From assembly GCF_003063415.1 (NCBI RefSeq), contig NZ_NESK01000006.1, forward strand, positions 1 to 64,000: a stretch of DNA of 64,000 nucleotides, given 5' to 3'. The translations under genes and the position numbers were made by a program. Below, one piece after another: positions 54,301 to 62,598 of this stretch (its first letter is position 1; the number at the start of each line of letters is the position of its first letter). Under the pieces are notes generated by a model. That model worked only from the letters and a program-made list of their open reading frames with translations, was not told the DNA's origin and searched no databases. Source of the DNA: Limnohabitans sp. 2KL-17. Its GTDB lineage: Bacteria; Pseudomonadota; Gammaproteobacteria; Burkholderiales; Burkholderiaceae_C.

Positions 54301-54906
54301 TCACCCCAACCGCCGATACCCCCACCAAACCCGCATCCCCGTGGTGATGGCACACAAAGCAGCAAACCCATAAGCCAACACCGCAAAGTGTTCAGGCCAC
54401 ACGCACATGGCGGCGAAGACGGTGATGGTTTCGGTCGCTTCGGTGAGGCCCCCTAAGAAGTAAAAGCTTTTGCCAGGCAAAGCAGTGTCCGTCAGGCCCC
54501 GTTTTTCGGCCAGCACCGCAAAGGCCAAAAAGCTGCTGCCCGTGCCGATGAAGCTGGCCAGCAGGGCTGCTGCGGGCAGGGCGTTGGTGGCGGGATGGGC
54601 CACAGCAAAGGCCAGCGGGATGGCGGCGTAAAACACGAAGTCCAGGGCGATGTCCAAGAATCCGCCCGCGTCGGTGGGCTGGGTCAAGCGGGCCACACTG
54701 CCGTCCAGGCCGTCGAGCAAGCGCGAGGTCAGCAACAGCGCCAGGCCCCACCACCACGCTTGCAGCGCAATGGCCACGGCGGCGGCCATGCCGATGGCAA
54801 AGCCCAGCCAGGTCAGCGCGTCGGCACTAATGCCTGCGCGCACCAAACCGCGTGCGGCAGCGTTCAGCGCGGGGCGCAAGAGGGTTTGGGCGTGGCGGTC
54901 AAACAT
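54301..54906 (-). CDS. YnjF-like CDP-alcohol phosphatidyltransferase
   Basis: 201 residues. The signature D-G-x2-A-R-x8-G-x3-D-x3-D reads DGSVARLTQPTDAGGFLDIA then LD. Several membrane helices. The family makes phospholipids from CDP-diacylglycerol and an alcohol. In E. coli ynjF sits with the ynjBCD ABC genes, just as here. Its start overlaps the end of the ATPase gene by 8 bases, so it is translationally coupled. Confidence 0.85.
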   Translation of the reverse strand: MFDRHAQTLLRPALNAAARGLVRAGISADALTWLGFAIGMAAAVAIALQAWWWGLALLLTSRLLDGLDGSVARLTQPTDAGGFLDIALDFVFYAAIPLAFAVAHPATNALPAAALLASFIGTGSSFLAFAVLAEKRGLTDTALPGKSFYFLGGLTEATETITVFAAMCVWPEHFAVLAYGFAALCAITTGMRVWWGYRRLG

Positions 54907-55579
54907 GGCTTGGGCTTTCTTCGGTGGCGGCGCGCAAGTGCACCACGCGCAGCGGGTCGGCCACGTCTTGTTCGTCGTGCGTGACCAGCACCACCGGGAT
55001 GCCCCGCTCGCGCACGTGCGCAAACACCCACGGGCGCAGCTGGGCGCGCAAGGCGGCGTCGAGTTTGGAAAACGGTTCGTCGAGCAGCAGCGCATGCGGC
55101 TCGGCCAACAGCGCACGCATGAGCGCCACGCGGGCGCGTTGCCCGCCCGACAAGGTGGACGGATCGCGTGAGCCCAGACCGGCCAAGTCGGCCTCTTGCA
55201 TGGCTTGCTGCACACGCGCCTGGCGCTGTGCAAGTGGCAAGCTGCGCGGCACAGCAAACAGCAGGTTTTCGGCCACCGTCATGTGTGCAAACAGCAGCGC
55301 ATCCTGAAACACCAGGCCCACCCCGCGCAGGTGCGTCGGCAACGGCGTGAGGTCGCGGCCATTCAGCAGCACGCGGCCTGCAAACTGCAAGGGCTGCAGT
55401 CCTTCGGACACGCTGGCCAGCGTGCCCGCGATGGCCGCCAGCACTGAGCTTTTGCCGCAGCCGCTGGGGCCCATGAGCGTGAGGATCTCGCCCGCAGGCA
55501 CCTCCAGCCGAAGGCCTTGCACGAGCGTGTGGGTTGCACTGCCCAGGCGGTCAATGTCGACGTGCAGTCCACTGTTCAT
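54899..55579 (-). CDS. YnjD-like ABC transporter ATPase
   Basis: 226 residues. Walker A GPSGCGKSS (about 37-45), Q-loop VFQDALLFAHM, signature LSGGQRARVA and Walker B LLLDEPFSKLD are intact. It pairs with the fused permease 10 bases upstream. Confidence 0.9.
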   Translation of the reverse strand: MNSGLHVDIDRLGSATHTLVQGLRLEVPAGEILTLMGPSGCGKSSVLAAIAGTLASVSEGLQPLQFAGRVLLNGRDLTPLPTHLRGVGLVFQDALLFAHMTVAENLLFAVPRSLPLAQRQARVQQAMQEADLAGLGSRDPSTLSGGQRARVALMRALLAEPHALLLDEPFSKLDAALRAQLRPWVFAHVRERGIPVVLVTHDEQDVADPLRVVHLRAATEESPSHV

Positions 55580-55589
55580 GGCGTGGTTT

Positions 55590-57368
55590 TCATGTTTGGA
55601 CTTTCATGGGCCCGATCTTCTCAAATTGGCGTGGCCTGCCCAGCCAAGCGGCCCAAGCAAAGACCAACACGGGCAAGAGCATTTGCAAAGCAGCATAGGC
55701 GCTCATGAGCGAGCGCTGCGCACCGGATGCGAGGGTGACCGCTTCGGTGGTGACGGTGGCAAAGCGGCCCGCGCCTACATAGAGCGTGGGCAGGTACTGC
55801 GCCACGCTGACGGCAAAGCCCACCGCCCAGGCCGAGGTGATAGCGCGTTTCAGCAATGGCCATTTGACGCGGGCCAAATAAGCCCAGCGGCCGTGGCCCA
55901 GGCTGGCGACCAAGGCGCGTTGGCGCGGGTCCACCGCCCGGTAAGCGGGCTCCAACGCCAGCAGCACATAAGGCAAGACCATGACCGAGTGCGCCAGCAA
56001 CAAGCCCAGCCATTGCCCCTCCAGATGCCATTGCAGCGCGATGCTGTAAAGCCCCACTACCCACAACACCGATGGCAGCACCAGCGGCAGCAACCAGACC
56101 GGACGCAGCACTTGTTGCCAGCGGTGGCTGGCGGTTTCAAGCCAGGCGATTGACCAGATCAGGCACAGGCTGGCCGACGCGACGGCAAGGCCCAGCGTGG
56201 TCCAGACGGTGTTGGCACTGGCCATCACTTGTGCCCAGGCATCGCCTGTCCAAAGCGATGGCCACAATTTGGGGAATGGCCACACGCCCGACACACTGCC
56301 CACGGCCAGCGCAAACCAGACGGCCATATAGGCGAGGCCGATGGTGCCCCAAACCCAAGACATTCGGCGGTAGGGGTGACCTGCTAAAAAATGCAAGGGG
56401 TTAGCCGAACCACCCTTTGGCCACAGGGGCGGCCTACCACTCAGACCCGCCGCATGAAGGCCCTTGGCTGAATGTGGAAGCGAGCCCTTGCGCGCGAATC
56501 TGCGCAAGACGACCGTCGCTTGCAAAACCGCGACAGCACAAGCTGCCAACAGCGCAACGCTGACAGTGAGCCAACCCGCAGCCGCCACCCCCTGCGCCTG
56601 TATGGCCGCATCGGCATCGCCCAGCCACTGCCAGGCCAGCACCGCCAATGTGGGCGGTGATGCAGGGCCAATGATCAGCGCCATGTCCACCACTGTCAGG
56701 CCATAGGCCAAGACCGCAAGCAACGGCCAGCGCAAGCGCGGAGCCAGCTGCGGCCAGACCACTTGGGCAAAGGCTTGCGCGGGTGTTCGGCCCAAAGTTT
56801 GAGCGAGTGCAGATTCAGCCTGCCAGCGGCGACGCAGATCTTCGCGCTGCATTTGCGTGGCAGCGACCCACAGCAAAAAAGGGACTTCTTTGAGCCAGAG
56901 TGCCAGGATCAAACCCAGGCCCCACGGGTCTTGCGTGGTCAACCAAGGCGGCGGCGCGTCAAAGCCTGTGAGACCGGGCGATACCCAGCGCAATGCCCAA
57001 CCGCTGGGCGAGAGCCACAGCACCAGGCCAATGGCCATGGCCGCATGCGGCGTGGCCAGCAAAGCGGGCACAAGGCTCAGCCAGCTGGCCAGCTTTTGGC
57101 GGATGAAGCCATTGGCCAGCAACCGTGCCACCGACCACCACACCAGGAGCGTCGAAGCCAGCCCGGTCCACAGCGTCATGCCCCAGGCGCGCAAGCTTTG
57201 AGGGTCGGCCCACAGGGCCTGCCAGGCGGACGCGTCAAGGGCCTGCACCAGCGCGGCCCACAGCGCCCAGCCCATGGGCAGGCCAGCGATCAGGGCCAAC
57301 AACAAGGGGGCCAACGGGCTCAAACGCCGTAGCGGCGAATCCACTCTTTTTCGAGCGCATCGACCCAT
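55590..57368 (-). CDS. YnjC-like ABC permease (two fused halves)
   Basis: 592 residues, about twelve membrane helices in two halves joined in the middle (RRFARKGSLPHSAKG). The second half has the EAA-type loop ALVASLGHGRWAYLARVKWPLL and the first half AQTLGRTPAQAFAQVVWPQLA. The start codon overlaps the binding-protein gene by 48 bases; a GTG at 57344 is an alternative. Substrate unknown, thiamine-like or sugar-alcohol cargo has been guessed for relatives. Confidence 0.86.
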   Translation of the reverse strand: MGRCARKRVDSPLRRLSPLAPLLLALIAGLPMGWALWAALVQALDASAWQALWADPQSLRAWGMTLWTGLASTLLVWWSVARLLANGFIRQKLASWLSLVPALLATPHAAMAIGLVLWLSPSGWALRWVSPGLTGFDAPPPWLTTQDPWGLGLILALWLKEVPFLLWVAATQMQREDLRRRWQAESALAQTLGRTPAQAFAQVVWPQLAPRLRWPLLAVLAYGLTVVDMALIIGPASPPTLAVLAWQWLGDADAAIQAQGVAAAGWLTVSVALLAACAVAVLQATVVLRRFARKGSLPHSAKGLHAAGLSGRPPLWPKGGSANPLHFLAGHPYRRMSWVWGTIGLAYMAVWFALAVGSVSGVWPFPKLWPSLWTGDAWAQVMASANTVWTTLGLAVASASLCLIWSIAWLETASHRWQQVLRPVWLLPLVLPSVLWVVGLYSIALQWHLEGQWLGLLLAHSVMVLPYVLLALEPAYRAVDPRQRALVASLGHGRWAYLARVKWPLLKRAITSAWAVGFAVSVAQYLPTLYVGAGRFATVTTEAVTLASGAQRSLMSAYAALQMLLPVLVFAWAAWLGRPRQFEKIGPMKVQT

Positions 57369-58546
57369 GAGGCGTGGGGCTCGGGCAACACGGGTGCACT
57401 TTGACTCAGTTGCCCAGCACGCATCGCGCCCTGAAAGCGCGCACGCTCAGCGACAGGCAAGCGGGCCACATCCAGCACGGTGGGGTCGCCCCACACGTCG
57501 ATGTCGGCTTTGCGCGCCTGCGCAGCGGGTGACAACAAAAAGTTGGCCACCACCTGCGCAGCGGCTTTGCTGGGCGCGTTGTACGGGATGGCCACAAAGT
57601 GGGTGTTACCGATGGTGCCTTTGGCAAACTGCCAGCTTTGCACGGTGACGGGCAGGCGTTTGGCTGCGATCTCGTTGGCCGCTTCGTTGGGGTTGAAGGT
57701 GAGGGCCAGCAGCAACTCACCGTCGGCCATCATCTGGCGCACCGCCGCCGAGTTTTGCGGAAACTGTTTGCCACCGCGCCACAAGTGCGGATGCAGTGCG
57801 TCTAGAAAACGCCACAGCGGGGCCGCTTGCGCCTCTAGCGCAGCGGGCGTGACGGGCTGGGCCAGGGCTTTGGCATCGGTTGCGTGTTCGATCAGCGCCT
57901 GCTTGATGAAGGTGGTGCCATGAAAATTGGGCGGGCGTGGGTAGGTGATGCGCCCGGGCTGCATGCGGGCCAAGGCCAGTAGCTCGGCCATGCTTTGTGG
58001 TGGTTTGGGCAAGCGCTGGCCGTCGGCAAAAAATGTCAGCTGGGCCATGCCCCAGGGCGACTCCAGCCCTTCGGTGGGCACCGAAAAATCCACCAGCGTG
58101 GTGGGCTTGCCCAGCGTGTCCACCCACTGGAAATTCGGCAAACCCAGAGCGAACGGCTTGGACAGCAGACCATCGCGCTTCATTGCGGCAAAGTTTTCGC
58201 CATTGATCCAGACCAGATCGACCGTACCTTGGGTGTCTTGGCGGCCCGCCTGTTTTTCAGCCCGCACGCGCTTGACCACATCGGCCGCGTCCGTGATTTT
58301 GACGTGTTGCAGCTTGACACCAAAATCGCGTTGCAACTCGGCCGCTGCCCATTGCAGGTAAGCGTTGATGCGCTCGCTGCCCGCCCAGGCGTTGAAGTAA
58401 ACCGTCTGGCCACGGGCCGCGCGCTCGGTGTCAGCCCAGGCCACGGTGGATGCGGGGGCAACGGCCTGCGCGGCCCAGGGGGTCAAGGCGGCAGCACCTG
58501 CAAGGGTCAAGGTCTGGCGACGGTTGATCTGAAATGAAGAGCTCAT
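57320..58546 (-). CDS. YnjB-like ABC substrate-binding protein
   Basis: 408 residues from MSSSFQINRRQTLTLAG. A twin-arginine signal (NRRQTLTLAGAAAL) ending AAQA suggests Tat export. YFNAWAGSERINAYLQW, VDLVWINGENFAAMKRDGLL, GMAQLTFFADGQ and the C-terminal WVDALEKEWIRRYGV match YnjB. First gene of the ynjBCDF-type operon. The upstream gap carries an 11-base direct repeat. Confidence 0.86.
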   Translation of the reverse strand: MSSSFQINRRQTLTLAGAAALTPWAAQAVAPASTVAWADTERAARGQTVYFNAWAGSERINAYLQWAAAELQRDFGVKLQHVKITDAADVVKRVRAEKQAGRQDTQGTVDLVWINGENFAAMKRDGLLSKPFALGLPNFQWVDTLGKPTTLVDFSVPTEGLESPWGMAQLTFFADGQRLPKPPQSMAELLALARMQPGRITYPRPPNFHGTTFIKQALIEHATDAKALAQPVTPAALEAQAAPLWRFLDALHPHLWRGGKQFPQNSAAVRQMMADGELLLALTFNPNEAANEIAAKRLPVTVQSWQFAKGTIGNTHFVAIPYNAPSKAAAQVVANFLLSPAAQARKADIDVWGDPTVLDVARLPVAERARFQGAMRAGQLSQSAPVLPEPHASWVDALEKEWIRRYGV

Positions 58547-58603
58547 GTTGAAAGGGACCGCCTGCGCGGCGCTGTTCACGGTTAAAAGACAAAGGTATGC
58601 ATT

Positions 58604-58629
58604 TTCGCAGCATGCCAATTCGCTGCATG
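58604..58629. repeat. Direct repeat upstream of ynjB
   Basis: TTCGCAGCATG and TTCGCTGCATG, one mismatch, 15 bases start to start. The pair is about 60-80 bases before the ynjB start, a position for an activator or repressor site. Confidence 0.35.
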
Positions 58630-58656
58630 ACTCGGGCCATTGGGTCAAAGAAAACC

Positions 58657-59385
58657 TCAAAACAAGGTGGTCGCACGCAACCAGGCGTCTGGCAATAAGG
58701 GTACGACTTGGGCTTCGAGCCATTTGTCAGCGCCCGTAGCAATGGCCACGCCTGCCAGAAAAATCAGGCCACCAAACACCTTCTTGACCCGGTCTCCATG
58801 CGCCAGCACCTTCTCGCGCACCGACTGAAAGCCCTGGCGCGATGCATAGGCCACCGCCACCAAGGGGATGGCTGCGCCCATGCCAAACAGCCCCAACACC
58901 ATGCCGCCGCGAACGGCACCGCCTTCGCTGGCGACCAAGGTCAAGGCCGCGGCCAGCAAGGGGCCTGAGCAGGGGCTCCAGACCAAGCCCAACACAGCGC
59001 CCAACAGCAATGCCCCACCCATCGTGTCGCCCTTCAGACGCGATGACGCGCCGTTGGCCCCACTGGCCAGCGGCATCATCCATTGGGTGAAGCGCTCGTT
59101 CAACACCGGCACCCACATCATGGCGCCCAGAGCCATCAACAGCACCGCACCGAAGAAGCGCACATGCTCGCTGTCCAACCCCATGGCCGGACCTGCCGCA
59201 CCCAACACCACGCCGATGCCCGCAAACGACAAGGCCATGCCAACGCCCATCGCCAAGGGCGCCCAGCGATTGCCCTGCGCGGCCCCGCCCAGCACCATGG
59301 GCAAGATGGGGAAGACGCAAGGCGACAAAGTGGTCAAGCTCCCGGCCAGCAAACTCAAACCCAGGTGACTAAAGGCCAAATCCAT
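58657..59385 (-). CDS. CcdA/DsbD-like thiol-disulfide membrane protein
   Basis: 242 residues, six or more membrane helices. The first CcdA cysteine motif is LTTLSPCVFPILPMVLGG (about residue 25) and the second LVWSPCSGPLLAAAL (about 145). CcdA-type proteins carry electrons from cytoplasmic thioredoxin to the periplasm. It is the last gene of the RiPP operon, 32 bases after the exported thioredoxin, which it probably reduces. Confidence 0.86.
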   Translation of the reverse strand: MDLAFSHLGLSLLAGSLTTLSPCVFPILPMVLGGAAQGNRWAPLAMGVGMALSFAGIGVVLGAAGPAMGLDSEHVRFFGAVLLMALGAMMWVPVLNERFTQWMMPLASGANGASSRLKGDTMGGALLLGAVLGLVWSPCSGPLLAAALTLVASEGGAVRGGMVLGLFGMGAAIPLVAVAYASRQGFQSVREKVLAHGDRVKKVFGGLIFLAGVAIATGADKWLEAQVVPLLPDAWLRATTLF

Positions 59386-59417
59386 GACGTGCTCGCAAGT
59401 GGGTAGAAGGGAATGGC

Positions 59418-59813
59418 TTACTGAGCTGACAACAACGCCGCCTTCAGCGCTTGCGGGTCGGTCACACCCCCCGAACGGTGCTTTTGTTCCTTGCCTTTGA
59501 AGACGATCAAGGTCGACTGCGAACGAATGCCCATCTCGCGCTTGAGTTGGCGCTCTTGGTCGTAGTCCACCACCAGCAAAGTGCCAGGCACCGAAGCGTC
59601 GCCTTGGAAGCTGTTGAAGACTTTTTCTTGCACCAGGCAAGTGGGACACCACTTGGCGTGAAAGTGCAGGCTCACGGCTTCGCCCGCTTGCTGTTTCTGC
59701 GACAAAGCCTGGGCACTGTAGGCAGAAATATCCAGGGCGTTTGCTGTCCCTCCGAATGTCCATAAAGACAGTGCCAAGCCCCAAGCAGAAAAGGTGGTAA
59801 TTGGGTGTTTCAT
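59418..59813 (-). CDS. Exported thioredoxin-fold protein
   Basis: 131 residues. A signal peptide MKHPITTFSAWGLALSLWTFG to TANALD and an active site FHAKWCPTCLVQEKVF. FKGKEQKHRSGG is the cis-Pro-region equivalent. A periplasmic thiol reductase, probably paired with the CcdA-like protein. In the copper-RiPP operon it may keep precursor cysteines reduced. Confidence 0.88.
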   Translation of the reverse strand: MKHPITTFSAWGLALSLWTFGGTANALDISAYSAQALSQKQQAGEAVSLHFHAKWCPTCLVQEKVFNSFQGDASVPGTLLVVDYDQERQLKREMGIRSQSTLIVFKGKEQKHRSGGVTDPQALKAALLSAQ

Positions 59814-59846
59814 GTGTCAAGTCCTTCAAAAATTGTTGTCAAGCGG

Positions 59847-60350
59847 TCAAACTGGGGCGATCCACCTGCGAACCAGTGCATCCAGCGACAAACGCCCAGG
59901 CCCCATGAACACCAGCGGCAGCAACATGGCGAGGTAGATCACGGGCAGCTTGAAGTTGCCATGGCCTTTGTCGGTCAGGGCATAGCCCTTGAGCAACTCG
60001 TCGAAGGTGGACCAAGATTCGGGCCAGTGCACGCTCAGCATGGCCACCACCGTGAGGGCGATGAGCGATGCCGAAAAGAACCGTGTGCCCAAACCGATGA
60101 CCAAGGCGATGGCCCCCACGATTTCAAAGCCCGTGGCCATGGCCCAGTTCAAATCCGCCGGGATCAGATTGAAAGGCCAGGGAAACTGACCCTGAATGTC
60201 GGCAAACCAGTTGCTGCCGTGCAGTTTTTCAAACCCAGCCTCGCCAAACTCCCAGGCCAGCAAGAGGCGCAAGCTGAGCAGCCCAATCCACAAACCAATC
60301 ATGTCGAGAGCAGTGATGGCGTGTCGGCCGATGTTGAAAGCGTTTTTCAT
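59847..60350 (-). CDS. DoxX-family membrane protein (HvfD/BufD-like)
   Basis: 167 residues, four membrane helices. WEFGEAGFEKLHGSNWFADI is the family stretch with the conserved E-x-G-F-E-K, and ALVIGLGTRFFSASL follows. DoxX members sit in many HvfABC/bufferin operons. It overlaps the partner-protein gene by ATGA. Confidence 0.85.
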   Translation of the reverse strand: MKNAFNIGRHAITALDMIGLWIGLLSLRLLLAWEFGEAGFEKLHGSNWFADIQGQFPWPFNLIPADLNWAMATGFEIVGAIALVIGLGTRFFSASLIALTVVAMLSVHWPESWSTFDELLKGYALTDKGHGNFKLPVIYLAMLLPLVFMGPGRLSLDALVRRWIAPV

Positions 60351-61084
60351 GTGCGTGTTCCCAGTAAGACGCCTTGCTCGCGCAGGCTGATGAGGAGTTG
60401 TTGTCCAAAGCCTTGCAAAGCATCCGGATCGGGGTGGCCCATCTCATGGGCGAGTTGTGCAAAGGTTTGCTGGCCTGTCAAACCACTGTCCAGCAGGGTG
60501 ATGACATGGGCCGTGACAGCGTTGATTTCGGTGAATTTCACCTCGTGATGAGCATCACGAAACACGACCAAAAAAGTGGGCTCCGGTTTGCGCGTTTGCC
60601 AGTTTTGGCCCATTCGGTGCACCGGCCATTCGCTGACCACATCGATGCGTGCGGGGTTGAGCAGCACAGGTGCTTGCATCAAGTCGCCTCGCGGATCGTG
60701 TGCGGGCAGCGATACGTCCATCACATCCACCACCAGTTCGGTCCATTCGTAGTGGGCCAGATCGGCCAACCAGCGTGGCAGCGGTTGGGCGATGGCGTGT
60801 TCGCTCAGGTACCTCACAAACTCACGCGGAATCTCGCGGAACCAAGGGGTGTGCGATGGCCAGTCGCGGTAAAAGGTGCGGCACAGCCTGCGCCAAGGGC
60901 CTTCGCCCAACATCTGGCGGCAAACTGGAAAGCAGCTGTCCACAAAGCCGCAAATGTTGTTGAACAGCAGTTCGTTGTAAACCGCCATGCGGCGAGCGGG
61001 CACACCAAATGGGCGAGGGGTGTGGTGCGGATCGCGCAGGTGTTGCGCCAGATCGTGTTGAAATTTTTGAAATGCCAACATCAC
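60347..61084 (-). CDS. bufC: HvfC/BufC-family RiPP partner protein (DUF2063)
   Basis: 245 residues. The DUF2063 DNA-binding-like N-terminus is seen: RRMAVYNELLFNNICGFVDS, then FPVCRQMLGEGPWRRLCR and WLADLAHYEWTELVV. This protein presents the precursor to the MNIO enzyme. Its ATG overlaps the MNIO stop (ATGA) and its stop overlaps the DoxX start. Confidence 0.9.
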   Translation of the reverse strand: MMLAFQKFQHDLAQHLRDPHHTPRPFGVPARRMAVYNELLFNNICGFVDSCFPVCRQMLGEGPWRRLCRTFYRDWPSHTPWFREIPREFVRYLSEHAIAQPLPRWLADLAHYEWTELVVDVMDVSLPAHDPRGDLMQAPVLLNPARIDVVSEWPVHRMGQNWQTRKPEPTFLVVFRDAHHEVKFTEINAVTAHVITLLDSGLTGQQTFAQLAHEMGHPDPDALQGFGQQLLISLREQGVLLGTRT

Positions 61085-61983
61085 GCCACCTGCCTGGTTG
61101 CGTTGGGCGCAGGCGCTTGTGACGGTAAACCGTGCAGGCCCAACACTTGTTGTTGCAAGCGGGCGATGTGCTTCACCTCTTGTGTCAGTGTCTGCAGGTC
61201 AGGGATGTTGAAGTCGCGTTCCAAGCAGGTGAGCACCGGGTGCCCGATGCGCTGGTAGGCGGCTTGCAGCAGTTGCCACACGGGGTCGATCACGTCGCTG
61301 CCGTGGGTGTCGATGAGCAAGCCATCGTCTTCGACATAGTGCCCAGCCACATGCACATAGCAGGTGCGCTCCAGCGGCAGTTGGTGCAAATAGGCATGGG
61401 GATCAAAGCCAAAGTTCTGGCTGTTGACGTAAATGTTGTTCACGTCTAAGTGCAGCAGGCAGTCGGCCTGCTCGACCACGGCCCGCACAAATTCGGCCTC
61501 GGTCATTTCGGCACCCGGCGGGGCGATGTAGGTGGAAGCGTTTTCTACCCCGATGCGCATGCCCAGAATGTCTTGCGCACGGGCGATGCGTTCGGCCGTG
61601 TAACGCACGGCGTCTTCGGTCATGGGGATGGGCAGCAGGTCATACAGGTGGCTGTCGTCAGCGCACCAGGACAGGTGTTCGGTGAACAGGCTCATGCCGT
61701 GTTCGCGCATGAAGTCGCGGGTGCGGCGCAGCAAGATGTCGTCAAGTGGCCCGGGGCCGCCCAATGACAAGGACAAGCCATGGCAGACAAAGGGGTAGCG
61801 TTCGGTGAAGGCGCGCAAGTCGCGGCCTGCGCGGCCACCCATGCCTGCCCAGTTTTCAGGGGCCACCTCGAAAAAACCGATGGCTTCGGGTACCGCCTGC
61901 TGAAGAGCAGGAATCAATTCGCGGCGAAATCCCAAGCCTGACCAAGTGTTGTCAACGCCGATGCTGTGAGTGTGGCGTGCCAT
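61081..61983 (-). CDS. bufB: MNIO-family RiPP oxidase (HvfB/BufB, DUF692)
   Basis: 300 residues from MARHTHSIGVDNTWSG; an ATG at 62064 would extend it. The multinuclear iron TIM-barrel shows SIGVDNTWSGLGFRRELIP, VCHGLSLSLGG, TEHLSWC, GVENASTYI, LHLDVNNIYVN and YVHVAGHY, with the metal-binding His, Asp and Glu in order. With BufC it converts cysteines in EGKCG motifs into oxazolone-thioamide groups that bind copper. It follows the precursor gene. Confidence 0.92.
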   Translation of the reverse strand: MARHTHSIGVDNTWSGLGFRRELIPALQQAVPEAIGFFEVAPENWAGMGGRAGRDLRAFTERYPFVCHGLSLSLGGPGPLDDILLRRTRDFMREHGMSLFTEHLSWCADDSHLYDLLPIPMTEDAVRYTAERIARAQDILGMRIGVENASTYIAPPGAEMTEAEFVRAVVEQADCLLHLDVNNIYVNSQNFGFDPHAYLHQLPLERTCYVHVAGHYVEDDGLLIDTHGSDVIDPVWQLLQAAYQRIGHPVLTCLERDFNIPDLQTLTQEVKHIARLQQQVLGLHGLPSQAPAPNATRQVA

Positions 61984-62087
61984 ATGAATTGCCCACGAAT
62001 GAAGTTTTGAATGCAGGGCTTCATACCCTCTGCACACCCCCTTGGGTGCGTGCGCAAAGTTCATGAACCCAAAATGGTTGGACCGAT

Positions 62088-62414
62088 TTACTTCTTTTTG
62101 TCAGCGCCGCACTTGGCTTCGCCGCACTTGCCGTCTTTGGCTTTGCTGTCCATCTTTTTGTCAGCACCGCATTTGGCTTCGCCACACTTGCCGTCCTTGG
62201 CCTTGGCACCCATTTTTTTGTCAGCGCCACACTTGCCTTCACCACACTTGCCGTCTTTGGCTTTGCTGTCCATCTTCATGTCGGCCTGGGCGACTTGGTA
62301 GCCCGCATCCAGGGTTTTGGCAGCAAACGGGTTGCCAGCAGCATGGGCAGGCAAAAGGGTGACGGCCGCAAATGCAGTGCCCAAAGCGATGGTGATGAGG
62401 TGTTGCTTGTTCAT
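62088..62414 (-). CDS. bufA: HvfA-type copper-RiPP precursor with three 20-residue repeats
   Basis: 108 residues from MNKQHLITIALG. Signal peptide to PAHAA (about 25), a short spacer, then three tandem repeats (48-67, 68-87, 88-107) of the form M-(D/G)-(S/A)-KAKDGKCGE(G/A)KCGADKK. Each has two cysteines. Repeat one carries EGKCG, the modified motif of HvfA/bufferin precursors. Repeats two and three carry EAKCG. The tail is lysine-rich. It is the first gene of the operon and the likely product is a secreted copper-binding peptide. Confidence 0.9.
   Translation of the reverse strand: MNKQHLITIALGTAFAAVTLLPAHAAGNPFAAKTLDAGYQVAQADMKMDSKAKDGKCGEGKCGADKKMGAKAKDGKCGEAKCGADKKMDSKAKDGKCGEAKCGADKKK
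62094..62273 (-). repeat. Three 60-bp tandem repeats in bufA
   Basis: Three copies of a 60-base unit encode the KAKDGKCGExKCGADKK repeats of the precursor. They differ by a few bases, with Gly-to-Ala and Asp-Ser-to-Gly-Ala changes. Copy number could vary by slippage or recombination. Confidence 0.85.
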
Positions 62415-62507
62415 GAAAAACTCCTGGAAGGTTGAAACAATGAAGGTTTTAAATTGACCGCTTTTGTCGGTGCCGTGTAGCACTTGTGAATCGCTGTCAT
62501 GGTTTAA

Positions 62508-62533
62508 TCCGCTTCCAAGCACTGCAAAGTTAC
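62508..62533 (-). promoter_or_regulatory. ECF-sigma promoter of the bufA operon
   Basis: On the minus strand GTAAC-N17-CGGA, with GTAACTTT shared exactly with the promoter on the other side. Start of transcription would be near 62501, leaving about 87 bases of leader before bufA. Confidence 0.65.
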
Positions 62534-62567
62534 GAAATAATTTGCCTATTTGTTTCCATTTGTATCT

Positions 62568-62593
62568 GTAACTTTTTCACCCCGCCGGACGAA
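62568..62593 (+). promoter_or_regulatory. ECF-sigma promoter of the sigma/anti-sigma operon
   Basis: GTAAC-N17-CGAA, matching the SigF-type consensus known from Caulobacter. Transcription would begin within a few bases of the TTG at 62599, i.e. an almost leaderless message. Confidence 0.65.
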
Positions 62594-62598
62594 CTGAA

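Noticed and set aside
62094-62273. Tandem repeat as a CRISPR array
   Set aside because: The 60-base units have no unique spacers and encode the in-frame repeats of the RiPP precursor.
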